Assembly (NCBI RefSeq): GCF_029893805.1 | Contig: NZ_JARXYP010000002.1 | Coordinates: forward strand, 1,550,001 to 1,614,000 | Source: Streptomyces sp. SAI-135 | GTDB lineage: Bacteria > Actinomycetota > Actinomycetes > Streptomycetales > Streptomycetaceae | Direction: 5' to 3' | DNA: 64,000 bases | Shown here: one piece after another, positions 17,383 through 29,560 of the stretch | How positions within the stretch are numbered: position 1 is the stretch's first letter | Layout: each line of letters begins with the position of its first letter | The notes under the pieces: generated by a model | What the model was told of the DNA's origin: nothing | Databases searched by the model: none | Seen by the model: the letters and a program-made list of their open reading frames with translations, nothing else | Made by a program: the position numbers and the translations under genes

Positions 17383-19815
17383 GTGGGCGCTCAGGAGGAG
17401 CACGACACCGCGCGGCACCGGTTCGACGTGGCCGATGCCGCGCCTCTGCTGCTCGATGCCCAGGGAGTCGTCAGGGGCTGGACCCGGGACGCCGAGCGCC
17501 TGCTGGGATACGGCGCCGCGGAGGCCGTGGGGATGGCGGCGTCCGCGCTGCTGACCGCGGAGGAGGCCCGGCGGCTGCCGGAGCTCGCCGAGCGGTGCCG
17601 CAGCGACGGCGGCTGGGCAGGGCTGCTGACCGCCCTGCGCAGGGGTGGCCGGCCCGTCCGGGTCATGGTGCGCATCACCGCCGCCGACGACCTGGACGGC
17701 TCCGCCCGCTGGCTGGTCCTGCTGTCCGAGCTGGCCGAGGCCCCCGGCTGGGACATGAGCCGCCGGGTGCTGGAGCAGATGGTCACCCGCTCCCCCATCG
17801 GCATCGCGGTCGTGGACACGGACCTGCGCTGTGTGTGGTCCAACCCGGCCCTCGAGCAGTTCGGCAGCGCCCCGGCCCAGCGGCGGCTGGGGCTGCGGTT
17901 CGCGGAGATCCAGCCGGGTCTGGACGCCGAGGCGATCGAGGCGCAGATGCGGCACGTGCTGGAGACCGGCGAGCCGGTCGTGGGCTACGAGCACGTCGGC
18001 CGGGTCCGCTCCGCCCCGCACCGCGAGACCGCGCACACCATGTCGTTCACCCGGATCGACGACGACCGGGGCCATCCGATGGGCGTGTACTACACCGTCG
18101 TCGACATCACCGAGCGGCACCGGGCCCGGCAGCGCCTCGCCCTGCTCGACCGGGCCGGCGAGTACATCGGCCGCAGCCTGGACATCCGGCGCACCGCGCA
18201 GGAACTGGCCGACGTGGCGGTGCCGGCGCTGGCCGACTACATCACCGTGGACCTGCTGGAGCCGGTGCTGCGGGGAGCGGAGCCCACCGAGCGGGTGACG
18301 CTGCTGCGGGCCGGGCACCAGTCGGTCCACGAAGGCGTCCCCGAGGCCGTCGTCGAGGTCGGCGAGGTGGCCGCCTACCGGCCCGGCTCGCCCCCGCTGC
18401 GCAGCCTGGCGGAGGGCACGTCCTGGCGGGAGGAGCGACTGGACCCGCTGGGCGCGGAGTGGGCGACCGGCATACCCGGCGGCCGCCGGGCCACCTTCCT
18501 GGAGCTGGGGCTGCACAGCGCGCTGGTGGTGCCGATCCGCGCGAGGGGCGTCACCCTGGGCGTCGCCGTCTTCTTCCGCCGGCGCCGCCAGGAACCCTTC
18601 GACGAGGACGACCTGAACCTCGCCGAGGACCTCGTCTCCAGGGCCGCCGTCTGCGTGGACAACGCCTGGCGCTACACCCGTGAACGCGAGGCGGCGCTCG
18701 TCCTGCAGCGCAGTCTGCTCCCCCACCGGCTGCCCGAGCAGGACGCCGTGGAGGTGAGCGCCTGCTACCGGCCCGCCGACGAGCTGACCGGCCTCGGCGG
18801 GGACTGGTACGACCTGATCCCGCTCTCCGGCGCGCGGGTCGCCCTCGTGGTCGGCGAGGTGCCCGGGCACGGCATCGGCGCCGCCGCCGCGATGGGCCGG
18901 CTGCGGACCGCCGTACGGACGCTGGCGGCGCTGGATCTGCCGCCCGAGGAGGTCCTGGGGCACCTGGACGACCTGGTGGCCCGGTCGGCGCGCGAGGAGG
19001 GCGCGGGGCCGGAGACGGAGGACACCGACAGCACCCGGGGCTCCGGATGCGTGTACGTCGTCTACGACCCGGTCGACGGGCAGTGCACGATGGCCGCCGC
19101 CGGGCATCCCGCGCCCGCCGTGATCCTGCCCGACGGCACGGTCGCCTTCGTGGACCTCCCGCAGGGGCCGTCGCTCGGCGTGGGCGGCCCGCCCTTCGAA
19201 TCGGTCGAGCTGGCCCTGGCCGAGGGCAGCACCCTGGCACTGCACACCGACGGGCTGCTGGCCCGCGGCGAGGAGTGGGCCGTGGACGCGGGCCGGCACC
19301 GGCTGCGCCAGGCCCTGGAGAGGTCCGCGCCCTCGCTCGAGCTGCGCTGCCGGACCGTGGTCGAGGCCCTGGCCCCGGACCGGCCGCACGACGACGTGGC
19401 CCTGCTCATGGCCCGCACCCGGCTGCTGGGGCCCGACCAGGTCGCGGACTGGGACGTGCCCGTCGATCCGGCCCGGGTCGCCGAGGCCCGCAAGACGGCG
19501 TCCCGGCAGCTGGCGGAGTGGGGCCTGGAGGAGTTCGCCTTCACCACGGAGCTGATCGTCAGCGAACTGGTCACCAACGCCATCCGGCACGCCGTCGGCC
19601 CGATCCGGCTCCGGCTGATCCGGGAGCGGTCCCTGATCTGCGAGGTGTTCGACAGCGGGGACACCGCGCCCCATCTGCGCCACCCGCGCACCACGGACGA
19701 GGGCGGCCGGGGGCTGCTGCTGGTCTCCCAGTTCGCCCGGCGCTGGGGCACCCGTTTCGTCCCCGAGGGAAAGGTCATCTGGGCCGAGCAGCCCCTCGCG
19801 GATCCACCGGACTGA
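17383..19815 (+). CDS. PAS-GAF-SpoIIE phosphatase with anti-sigma-type ATPase domain
   Basis: An 810-residue multidomain regulator. It has two PAS domains (about 15-115 and 125-245), a GAF domain (about 255-430), a PP2C-type SpoIIE phosphatase domain (about 450-685; GLGGDWYDLIPL and HDDVALLMAR) and a C-terminal RsbW-like HATPase domain (SELVTNAIRHAV, then GGRGLLLVSQFARRWG). Such proteins dephosphorylate anti-anti-sigma factors and can also phosphorylate or bind them. The GTG follows GAGAGG. A second SpoIIE protein gene follows on the same strand. The signal is unknown. Confidence 0.93.
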   Translation: MGAQEEHDTARHRFDVADAAPLLLDAQGVVRGWTRDAERLLGYGAAEAVGMAASALLTAEEARRLPELAERCRSDGGWAGLLTALRRGGRPVRVMVRITAADDLDGSARWLVLLSELAEAPGWDMSRRVLEQMVTRSPIGIAVVDTDLRCVWSNPALEQFGSAPAQRRLGLRFAEIQPGLDAEAIEAQMRHVLETGEPVVGYEHVGRVRSAPHRETAHTMSFTRIDDDRGHPMGVYYTVVDITERHRARQRLALLDRAGEYIGRSLDIRRTAQELADVAVPALADYITVDLLEPVLRGAEPTERVTLLRAGHQSVHEGVPEAVVEVGEVAAYRPGSPPLRSLAEGTSWREERLDPLGAEWATGIPGGRRATFLELGLHSALVVPIRARGVTLGVAVFFRRRRQEPFDEDDLNLAEDLVSRAAVCVDNAWRYTREREAALVLQRSLLPHRLPEQDAVEVSACYRPADELTGLGGDWYDLIPLSGARVALVVGEVPGHGIGAAAAMGRLRTAVRTLAALDLPPEEVLGHLDDLVARSAREEGAGPETEDTDSTRGSGCVYVVYDPVDGQCTMAAAGHPAPAVILPDGTVAFVDLPQGPSLGVGGPPFESVELALAEGSTLALHTDGLLARGEEWAVDAGRHRLRQALERSAPSLELRCRTVVEALAPDRPHDDVALLMARTRLLGPDQVADWDVPVDPARVAEARKTASRQLAEWGLEEFAFTTELIVSELVTNAIRHAVGPIRLRLIRERSLICEVFDSGDTAPHLRHPRTTDEGGRGLLLVSQFARRWGTRFVPEGKVIWAEQPLADPPD

Positions 19816-19873
19816 ACGCCGGACCCCGCATACCGTGGGAAAATAGTGCGATCCCGGCGGGGAGGCAGCAGCC

Positions 19874-21121
19874 ATGAGCGACACACCCATCGACGACCCC
19901 GACTCCATCGACTACCCAGCCGTGTTCCAGGCCCTGCCCGGCATGGTCGCACTGCTCACACCCGACCTGGTGTACGCGGACGTCAACGAGGAGTTCCTGC
20001 GCATGGCCGGGCGCCGGCGCGAGGAGGTGGTGGGCCGCTACCTCTTCGACGTGTTCCCGGACAACCCCAACGACACCGCGTCCACCGGCATGCTCAATCT
20101 GGCCGCCTCCCTGCACCGGGTGCTGGAGACCGGGGAGCGCGACTCCATGGCGCTCCAGCGCTACGACGTCGAGGTGCCGGGCCGGCCGGGAGTGTGGGAG
20201 GAGCGCTACTGGAGCCCGTGCAACGCCCCGGTGCTCGGCGCGGACGGCAAGGTCGAGCTGCTCGTGCACCGGGTCGAGGAGGTCACCGAGCTGATCCGGG
20301 CCCGCGGCGGCCAGGGCGGCGACCGGGCCCGCGTCCTGGAGGCCGAGCTGTACACCCGCGCCCGTGAACTCCAGGCGCTCAACGAGCGGCTGCGGCAGGC
20401 CCACGCCCGGGACAGTGAGGTCGCCCTCGCCCTGCAGGACGCCATGCTGCCCACCGCCCGGCAGTCGCTGCACCACCAGGTCGCCGTGCGCTACCGGCCG
20501 GCGGTCGGCGCGCTGAACGTGTGCGGCGACTGGTACGACCTGGTCGACCTGGTGGGCGGCCACCGCGTCGGTGTCTCGGTCGGTGACGTGGTGGGCCACG
20601 GACTCCCGGCCGCCGGGGTGATGGGCCAGCTGCGCAGCGCCCTGAGCGCCGCCTCCCGGGTGGCCGAGGGGCCGGCGCAGGCCCTGGACGTGCTGGGCCG
20701 GTACGCCCATGTCGTCGACGGCGCCGAGTCCGCCACCGCGGTCACCACCTTCATCGACTTCGACCACCGCACCATCACCTACAGCAGCGCGGGGCACCCG
20801 CCGCCGATGCTGGTGCACGCCGACGGCCGGGTGGAGTGCCTGGACAAGGCGACCGACCCGCCGCTCGACGCCCGCCCCGACCCGATGCCCCGGCCGCAGG
20901 CGCAGACCGCCTTCACCGGCGGCGCCACCCTCGCGCTGTACACCGACGGCCTGGTGGAGCGGCGCCGTGAGGACATCGACACCGGGCTCACCCGGCTCGC
21001 CGACTCCCTCGTCCGGCACCGCGAGGACGACCCCGAGACCCTCGCCGACGCGGTCCTGCTGGAGCTCCTGCCGCCCGGCGGCGCCACGGACGACACGGCC
21101 CTGGTGATCCTACGGCTGTGA
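19874..21121 (+). CDS. PAS-SpoIIE protein phosphatase
   Basis: A 415-residue protein: one PAS domain (about 10-145; FQALPGMVALLTPDLVYADV), a short coiled linker (about 150-180) and a SpoIIE/PP2C domain (about 195-415) with CGDWYDLVDLVG, GDVVGHGLPAA and DDTALVILRL. It lacks the ATPase domain of its upstream neighbour. The ATG follows GGGGAGG, 58 bp after that gene. The two phosphatases probably act in the same partner-switching network. Confidence 0.93.
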   Translation: MSDTPIDDPDSIDYPAVFQALPGMVALLTPDLVYADVNEEFLRMAGRRREEVVGRYLFDVFPDNPNDTASTGMLNLAASLHRVLETGERDSMALQRYDVEVPGRPGVWEERYWSPCNAPVLGADGKVELLVHRVEEVTELIRARGGQGGDRARVLEAELYTRARELQALNERLRQAHARDSEVALALQDAMLPTARQSLHHQVAVRYRPAVGALNVCGDWYDLVDLVGGHRVGVSVGDVVGHGLPAAGVMGQLRSALSAASRVAEGPAQALDVLGRYAHVVDGAESATAVTTFIDFDHRTITYSSAGHPPPMLVHADGRVECLDKATDPPLDARPDPMPRPQAQTAFTGGATLALYTDGLVERRREDIDTGLTRLADSLVRHREDDPETLADAVLLELLPPGGATDDTALVILRL

Positions 21122-21159
21122 ACAGGCCAAGGTCGGTGAGAGCTGCCTTCGGCCTGTTC
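21120..21159 (+). terminator. hairpin terminator after the SpoIIE genes
   Basis: The arms GAACAGGCC (21120-21128) and GGCCTGTTC (21151-21159) pair perfectly, extended by AAGG/CCTT past a one-base bulge. It overlaps the stop codon region of the preceding gene. Confidence 0.65.
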
Positions 21160-21261
21160 CGGGGCCCGCCACCTGCGCCTACACTGGCAGCCCCACCTCA
21201 CGCCGGTTGACCAGCCAGAACGCGGAGTTGAGCCGTCCGCCCGACCGAGGAGCGCCCCCTC

Positions 21262-21990
21262 TTGTTCTACTACCTGCTCAAATACGTGCTGTTGGGGCCG
21301 TTGCTGAGACTGGTCTTCCGGCCTCGAATAGAAGGTCTGGAGCACATCCCGGAGTCGGGTGCGGCCATCGTCGCCGGCAATCACCTGTCGTTCTCCGACC
21401 ATTTCCTGATGCCCGCGGTGCTCAAGCGGCGCATCACCTTCCTGGCGAAGGCCGAGTACTTCACCGGCCCCGGCATCAAGGGCCGGCTGACCGCCTTCTT
21501 CTTCCGCAGCGCCGGGCAGATCCCGGTCGACCGGTCCGGCAAGGAAGCGGGCAAGGCCGCCATCCGCGAGGGCCTCGGCGTGCTGCGCAAGGACGAACTG
21601 CTCGGCATCTACCCGGAGGGCACCCGCTCCCACGACGGCCGCCTCTACAAGGGCAAGGTGGGCGTCGCGGTGATGGCGCTCAAGGCGCAGGTCCCGGTCA
21701 TCCCCTGCGCGATGATCGGCACCTTCGAGGCCCAGCCGCCCGGCAAGGTGATCCCCAACATCCACCCCGTGGTGATCCGCTTCGGCAAGCCGCTGGACTT
21801 CTCCCGCTACGCCGGGATGGAGAACGAGAAGGCGATCCTGCGGGCCATCACCGACGAGATCATGTACGCCATCCTGACGCTGTCCGAGCAGGAGTACGTC
21901 GACCAGTACGCGGCCGTGGTGAAGGCGGAGGAGGCCGCCGCGGCGAAGGAGGCGAAGGAGCGCAAGTTCCCGCGCCTTCCGTTGAGTTGA
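21262..21990 (+). CDS. 1-acyl-sn-glycerol-3-phosphate acyltransferase (PlsC family)
   Basis: Membrane-associated acyltransferase of phospholipid synthesis, 242 residues. The block I motif NHLSFSDH gives the catalytic His-Asp pair, and YPEGTRS is the glycerol-phosphate binding motif. The N-terminus has one hydrophobic helix (FYYLLKYVLLGPLLRLVF). The start is a TTG spaced 10 bp from GAGGAG; no better start lies upstream. Lysine- and Ala/Glu-rich C-terminal tail. Confidence 0.92.
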   Translation: MFYYLLKYVLLGPLLRLVFRPRIEGLEHIPESGAAIVAGNHLSFSDHFLMPAVLKRRITFLAKAEYFTGPGIKGRLTAFFFRSAGQIPVDRSGKEAGKAAIREGLGVLRKDELLGIYPEGTRSHDGRLYKGKVGVAVMALKAQVPVIPCAMIGTFEAQPPGKVIPNIHPVVIRFGKPLDFSRYAGMENEKAILRAITDEIMYAILTLSEQEYVDQYAAVVKAEEAAAAKEAKERKFPRLPLS

Positions 21991-22049
21991 GGTCTGCCGT
22001 CGGCAGAACTCCCTGGAGGCGCCGGGGGTGAGCGCCGTACGGTCGCCGC

Positions 22050-23087
22050 ATGACACGACGTGCTGTGGTGATCGGGGCGACGGGACAGATCGGACGGGCG
22101 GCCGTGGCGGCGCTCGCCGGGGACGACTGGGAGGTGACGGCCGTCTCACGGGGCGGCGGCCGGGACGAGAGCTGGCCCGCGCGGGTGCGCACCGCGCGCG
22201 CCGACCGGGCGGACGACGCCGCTCTGGCCGCCGCGGTGGGCGACGGCTGCGAGGTCCTGGTGGACGTGGTGGCCTACGGTCCCGCGCACGCACGGCAGTT
22301 GCTGTCGCTGGCCGACCGGGTGGGCTCGGCCGTGGTGATCTCCAGCGTGTCGGTGTACGAGGACGACAAGGGCCGTAACTTCGACACCCAGGGTGAGCCG
22401 GACGGCTTCCCGGAGTACCCGGTGCCCCTGACCGAGGACCAGCGGACCGTCACCCCAGGCGACACCTCGTACAGCACCCGCAAGGCGGGGCTGGAGCGTG
22501 AACTCCTGGCCGCCGGGGAGCGGTTGCCCACCACGCTGCTGCGGGCCGGCGCGGTCCACGGCCCGCACTGCCGGACCCCGCGCGAGCTCTACTTCGTCAA
22601 GCGCAACCTGGACGGCAGGGCTCGGCGCGTCCTCCCGTTCGGCGGGCGCAGCCGCTTCCACCCCGCGAGCGTCCACAACCTCGCGGAGCTGATCCGGCTC
22701 GCCGCCGCGCGGCCGGGTTCACGGGCCCTGAACGCCGTGGATCCGGACGCCCCCACGGTGGCGGAGATCGCCGCCGCGATCGACGCCGTCATGGGCGTGC
22801 GGACCGAGACGGTCCTGCTGGACGGGCCGCCGCCGTCGCCGGCCGTGGGCGACACGCCGTGGTCGGTGCCCGTGCCGGTCGTCTGCGACATGTCCGCCGC
22901 GGAACGGGAGTTGGGCTACCGGGCGGTGGTGCGGTACGCGGACCGGCTGTCTGAGACCGTCGCCTGGATCGAGGAGCAGCTGGCCGGACGGGACTGGCGG
23001 GAGGCCTATCCGAGGATGTTCCAGACCTACGGCGACCTCTTCGACTACGCGGCGGAGGACGCGTACCTCCACTCGCTCGGCGCATGA
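22050..23087 (+). CDS. NAD-dependent epimerase/dehydratase family protein
   Basis: A 345-residue extended SDR-type protein. The Rossmann motif is VVIGATGQIGR near the N-terminus. The usual YxxxK appears as YSTRKAGLE. Substrate specificity cannot be read; relatives act on nucleotide sugars or serve as reductases. It stands alone, ending at a bidirectional terminator. Confidence 0.82.
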   Translation: MTRRAVVIGATGQIGRAAVAALAGDDWEVTAVSRGGGRDESWPARVRTARADRADDAALAAAVGDGCEVLVDVVAYGPAHARQLLSLADRVGSAVVISSVSVYEDDKGRNFDTQGEPDGFPEYPVPLTEDQRTVTPGDTSYSTRKAGLERELLAAGERLPTTLLRAGAVHGPHCRTPRELYFVKRNLDGRARRVLPFGGRSRFHPASVHNLAELIRLAAARPGSRALNAVDPDAPTVAEIAAAIDAVMGVRTETVLLDGPPPSPAVGDTPWSVPVPVVCDMSAAERELGYRAVVRYADRLSETVAWIEEQLAGRDWREAYPRMFQTYGDLFDYAAEDAYLHSLGA

Positions 23088-23090
23088 GGA

Positions 23091-23119
23091 AGGGGCGGCC
23101 CGTGGTCCGGGCCGCCCCT
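23091..23119. terminator. bidirectional terminator between convergent genes
   Basis: An 11-bp perfect stem (AGGGGCGGCCC at 23091-23101 with 23109-23119) around a 7-base loop lies between the convergent epimerase and aminopeptidase genes. Confidence 0.8.
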
Positions 23120-23141
23120 CCTTCGTCGTACGGGGTACCGC

Positions 23142-24755
23142 TTACGGCTTCGGCGTGGCGTGCGGGGTGCAGGTCACGTCGGTCGCGTCCAGCTTGCCGG
23201 TGAGCAGGTAGGCGTCCACCCGCGTGTTGATGCAGGGGTTGACCAGACCGGTCACGCCGTGGGAGCCCGCGTCCTTCTCGGTGATCAGGCGGGAGCCCTT
23301 GAAGCGCTGGTGCAGTTCGACGCCGCCCTCGTACGGGGTGGCCGCGTCCCGCTCGGACTGCACGATCAGCACTCCGGGCAGACCCTTGCCGGTCCTGACG
23401 TTCACCGGGGTCTGCTGCTTGACCGGCCAGGTGGCGCAGGGCAGGTTCAGCCAGGCGTTGGCCCAGGTCATGAACGGGTACTTCTGGTGCAGCGCGGTGT
23501 TGTCCCGGTCCCACTTCTTCCAGCTGGTGGGCCACTTGGCGTCGGTGCACTCGACGGCCGTGTAGACGGCGTTGCCGTTCTCCGAGGAGATGTTGCCCGC
23601 GGTGTCGGTGAGGTCCGGGGCGGCCGCGTCGACCAGCGCCTGGGTGTCACCGGCGACGTACTTGCTGAACGCCGTGGCGACCGGCACCCACGAGGAGTCG
23701 TAGTACGGGGCGCTCTGGAAGAAGCCGATCAGCTCGGCCGGTCCTACGACCCCGCCGAGGGGGTTCTTCTTGGCGGTGGCCCGCAGTTCGAGCCACTTCG
23801 CCTCGACCGCGGCCCGGGTGGTGCCGAGGTGGAAGGTGGCGTCGTTGGCGGCGACCCAGTCCTCCCAGTCCTTCCAGCGGCCCTCGAAGGCGATGTCCTG
23901 GTCGAGGTTGGCCTCGTACCAGATCTTCTCCCGCGAGGGGTTGACCACGCTGTCGACGACCATGCGGCGCACGTGGTTCGGGTACATGGTGCCGTACACG
24001 GCGCCGATGTAGGTGCCGTAGGAGACGCCCAGGTAGTTGAGCTTCTTCTCGCCGAGCGCGGCGCGGATGACGTCCAGGTCGCGCACGGTGTTCGGCGTGG
24101 TCATCTGCTGGAGCATGGCCTTGCCGGTGCGCTCGGCGCAGCCCTCGGCGTACTCACGGGCCAGCTTGCGCTGGGCGAGCTTGTCGGCCTCGCTGTCCGG
24201 CACCGGGTCCATCTTGGGCGCCTTCACGAACTCCTGCGGGTCCATGCAGGAGATGGGCGCGGAGTGGCCGACACCGCGCGGGTCGAAGCCCACGAAGTCG
24301 TACGCCTTGGCCGCGTTCGCCCAGATCGGGTTCTTGTTGACGACGCGCAGCGGGAAGCGCATGCCCGAGCCGCCGGGGCCGCCCGGGTTGTAGACGAGGG
24401 CGCCCTGGCGCTCCGCCGCGGTGCCGGTGTTGCCGATGCGGTCGACAGCGAGCTTGATCTGCTTGCCGTTCGGCTTCGCGTAGTCCAGCGGCACGCTGAC
24501 CCAACCGCACTGGACCGGCTTCGCGATCCCCCAGTCGGCGGGGCAGTCCGCCCAGTCGATGCCGGCCTTCGCGGCTCGGGCCGCGGCGATCGCGGCGCCC
24601 ACGGCCTCGCGGTCCTGTACGTGCCGGCCCGTCAGGTCGGACGTGTTGGCGCCGGACGCGGGTGCCGCGACGGCACCGGATATCAGTGTGGCCGTGATGA
24701 GCACGCCGGCCGAACCGAGTGCCGTCGTGCGCCACTTCGGTCTCGTCTCCCTCAA
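23142..24755 (-). CDS. secreted tripeptidyl aminopeptidase, alpha/beta hydrolase
   Basis: A 537-residue exported serine peptidase of the Streptomyces Tap family, which removes tripeptides from protein N-termini. The start is put at a TTG (MRETRPKWRTT) because GGGGAGGGG lies 6 bp upstream and it yields a normal signal peptide ending near AAPASGA. The oxyanion segment is NPGGPGGSG, the nucleophile GVSYGTYIG, the Asp in SERDAATPYEGG and the His in KDAGSHGVT. The C-terminal TAP-type domain has paired Cys (PCINTRVD, VTCTPH). It sits downstream of the urease operon on the same strand with a 128-bp gap and is probably separately transcribed. Confidence 0.9.
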   Translation of the reverse strand: MRETRPKWRTTALGSAGVLITATLISGAVAAPASGANTSDLTGRHVQDREAVGAAIAAARAAKAGIDWADCPADWGIAKPVQCGWVSVPLDYAKPNGKQIKLAVDRIGNTGTAAERQGALVYNPGGPGGSGMRFPLRVVNKNPIWANAAKAYDFVGFDPRGVGHSAPISCMDPQEFVKAPKMDPVPDSEADKLAQRKLAREYAEGCAERTGKAMLQQMTTPNTVRDLDVIRAALGEKKLNYLGVSYGTYIGAVYGTMYPNHVRRMVVDSVVNPSREKIWYEANLDQDIAFEGRWKDWEDWVAANDATFHLGTTRAAVEAKWLELRATAKKNPLGGVVGPAELIGFFQSAPYYDSSWVPVATAFSKYVAGDTQALVDAAAPDLTDTAGNISSENGNAVYTAVECTDAKWPTSWKKWDRDNTALHQKYPFMTWANAWLNLPCATWPVKQQTPVNVRTGKGLPGVLIVQSERDAATPYEGGVELHQRFKGSRLITEKDAGSHGVTGLVNPCINTRVDAYLLTGKLDATDVTCTPHATPKP

Positions 24756-24883
24756 GAGGGACCCCTCCCCGTACGTCGTTTCGATTCCTTCGGGGATCCT
24801 CCTGGTTGTGAAGTCGCTGTGCACAGGGTTTGGCGGGCTTCTTTGCCAATCCGATAAACGGAAGAACCTGTTCGCTCGGCGGA

Positions 24884-25647
24884 CTACGGTGCGAGTTGCG
24901 CCAGAGCCGTGTCCAGGACCCGGCGCAGCAGCAGGGCGTCCGGGGCCACGGCGGTGACGAGCACGGCGGGTCCGGCCAGGGGAACGACGGCGGCGCCCTC
25001 ACCGAGCACCCGCGCCGGTACCGGCTGCTCGGCGAACTCAGGCCGTGCGACGAGGAGCTGACCGACCGTCCGGTGCCCCGCGAGCACGGCCGGGCCGTCC
25101 CAGCCGCCGGGCGCGCCGGGCCCGCAGGCCAGTTCCTGGTCGAGCACGGTCCGGCCCGCGATCCGCAGCACCAGCCGGCTGGTGAGCCGTCCCGGCTCCT
25201 CCCCCACCCGCCCGAGGACCTGTTCCTCGCGCAGCACGAGCCGGCCCGTCGCCGCGAGGTCGATCCGTGTGCCGACGGACAGGTCGCTGCCGCCCGCGGA
25301 GATCAACTGCTCGGGCAGCCAGCGCAGTTCTCCCCCGTCGGCGACGGTGAGCCGTACGTCGTAGCGGGCCCCGCCCTTGGTCTGCCCCGGCAGGGCGATG
25401 GTGGCGGCGGCCGAGCCCATGCGCAGCCGGGCGCCCTGCCGGACCTCGGCCTCGACGGTGAAGTGGTCGCCGCCGAGGGGCCCGCTCATCGCGCCGACCA
25501 GCATGACCCGGGCCTCGGCGCCGCTTCCCCGGGTGCGCCGCAGGGCCAGCGGTCCGTCGCTCTCCAGGACGGGCAGGGCCGTGCCACCGCGCCCGTCGTC
25601 CCGGGCGACCAGCCGCGCGGTCGCCCGCACGCCGGTCACGGCCGTGG

Positions 25648-25651
<4 letters not shown>
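24884..25651 (-). CDS. ureD: urease accessory protein UreD
   Basis: UreD/UreH scaffold that binds apo-urease together with UreF and UreG during nickel insertion. The 255-residue sequence has the UreD hallmarks [18 protein letters not shown] and [16 protein letters not shown]. The GTG start at 25651 overlaps the ureG stop as GTGA; a GTG three codons upstream is possible. It is the last gene of the ureABCFGD operon. Confidence 0.93.
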
Positions 25652-26325
<674 letters not shown>

Positions 26326-26345
26326 GTGCGGCTCCTGGGGTTCGT

Positions 26346-26394
26346 TGTCGGGTGCGGGTTCGTGGAGGCTGGTCGCGCAGTTCCCCGCGCCCCT
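26346..26394. repeat. intergenic repeat, copy 2
   Basis: TGTCGGGTGCGG (26346-26357) and GTCGCGCAGTTCCCCGCGC plus CCCT (26372-26394) repeat the two blocks of the element at 2025-2074, with a spacer one base shorter. Here it lies between ureF and ureG inside an operon, in the opposite sense to transcription. Confidence 0.75.
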
Positions 26395-26417
26395 GAGATG
26401 GGCTGACCGAGGGCCCG

Positions 26418-27091
26418 TTACGATGCGAACAGGCGTACGGGCCATGCCGCGTGTGCTTCTGCTCCGATTTCCAGCAGGGGTGCGGATGCCGCGGGCAACT
26501 CGTCGACTCCCCCGGCCGCGGCCCTCCTTGCCGCCTCCACCGCCAGGTCCGCCACGCGGTCCAGCTCCGGTGCCAGCCTGGCCAGTACTCCCGTGGCGTC
26601 GAAGGGGTCCAGGCTCAGCAGGCGGACCGTCGCGCTCGCCGGGCCGCTCACGCTCTCGTACGCCGCGCAGTAGGCCGCGTCCACGGGTTCCAGGCCCGCC
26701 GCGCGTGCCGTCAGGCCGAGCACCACCGGCTGGTGTGCTCCCTTGGGGAACTCCCTTGCCAAGGTGTCGAGTTCGGGCGAGGGCCAGGTCGCCCGGGCCG
26801 CCCGCGTCAACTGGCGGCCCAGTTTCCGGGCGGCGACCCGCAGGGCGGGGGCCGGCGTGCGGGCGTCCGCCGCCTCGTCCAACCGCCGTGGGTCCACGCC
26901 GAGTACGGCCGCCGCGGCGAGGGCCGAGGACACCAGGCCCGCCGTGTGCAGTCGCCCGCGGCAGAAGGACTCCAGGCTCTCCGCGTTGGTGATCCGTCCC
27001 GCCTTGACCGCCGCCTCCGCCCCGCCGGAGTGCGCGTGGCCCCCGGCGGGAAAGCGGCCGTCGGCCAGGACCAGAAGTGCAGCCCTGGACA

Positions 27092-27092
<1 letters not shown>
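26418..27092 (-). CDS. ureF: urease accessory protein UreF
   Basis: UreF, 224 residues, acts in the UreD-UreF-UreG activation complex as a gate for UreG. Recognisable parts are [19 protein letters not shown] at the N-terminus and the helical body with [10 protein letters not shown] and [19 protein letters not shown]. The ATG overlaps the ureC stop by one base (TGATG), which indicates coupled translation. Confidence 0.95.
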
Positions 27093-28805
<1,713 letters not shown>

Positions 28806-28813
<8 letters not shown>

Positions 28814-29117
28814 CGAGGGCACCTCCGGTCTCCCCGCGCAGGCCGGGCACCACGCGGGCGCCGGTGAGCGGGACGAGTTCCACGTCGACGGGGATTCCGG
28901 GCTCGAAGCGCACGGCGGTGCCGGCGGCGATGTTCAGCCGCCTGCCGCGCGCCGCGGCGCGGTCGAACTCCAGGCCGGGGTTGGTCTCGGCGAAGTGGTA
29001 GTGGGAGCCGACCTGGACGGGCCGGTCGGCGGCGTTGAGGACGGTGAGCCGGGTGACCTCGCGGCCCTCGTTGTAGGCAACCGGCCCGTCGGCGAAGAGG
29101 ATCTCTCCGGGAATCAT
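28806..29117 (-). CDS. ureB: urease beta subunit
   Basis: Structural urease subunit of 103 residues with the conserved start [11 protein letters not shown] and the core [20 protein letters not shown]. It lies 8 bp after ureA and overlaps ureC by 8 bp. Separate ureA and ureB genes are the usual bacterial arrangement. Confidence 0.97.
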
Positions 29118-29125
29118 GGGGCCCC

Positions 29126-29428
29126 TCAGACGATCGGGTCGTGGACGGTGACGAGCTTGGTGCCGTCCGGGAAGGTCGCCTCGACCTGCACGTCGTGGAT
29201 CATCTCGGGGATGCCCTCCATGACGTCCTCGCGGGACAGCAACGTCCGCCCGGAGGCCATGAGTTCGGCGACGGTACGGCCGTCACGCGCGCCTTCGAGG
29301 ATGTGCGAGGTGATGAGGGCGACCGCCTCGGGGTGGTTGAGCCTGAGCCCGCGGGCCCTACGCTTCTCGGCCACGTCGGCCGCCACGTGGATGAGCAGCC
29401 TCTCTTGCTCGTGCGGGGTCAGTTGCAC
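29126..29428 (-). CDS. ureA: urease gamma subunit
   Basis: Small structural urease subunit. From the GTG at 29428 it is exactly 100 residues, the family norm, and begins [26 protein letters not shown] is directly upstream. A GTG four codons earlier would leave no ribosome site. First gene of ureABCFGD; the operon promoter must lie in the 132-bp gap before it, where I see no convincing hexamers. Confidence 0.96.
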   Translation of the reverse strand: MQLTPHEQERLLIHVAADVAEKRRARGLRLNHPEAVALITSHILEGARDGRTVAELMASGRTLLSREDVMEGIPEMIHDVQVEATFPDGTKLVTVHDPIV

Positions 29429-29560
29429 GTCCCACCTCACAGTCCTCGCTCCGGACCGTGCGGGGCCCGGTTGCCTCAGCCCCGGGGCAAAGTCCCTGGT
29501 GGCGTGGATCCGCAGGCTAGTTGGATCCGGTTTCAGGGACGTTAACCGAGCTGTGATCCC

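Noticed and set aside
24756..24824. Longer N-terminus for the tripeptidyl aminopeptidase
   Set aside because: The extra 23 residues would precede the signal peptide, and the TTG at 24755 has a much better ribosome site.
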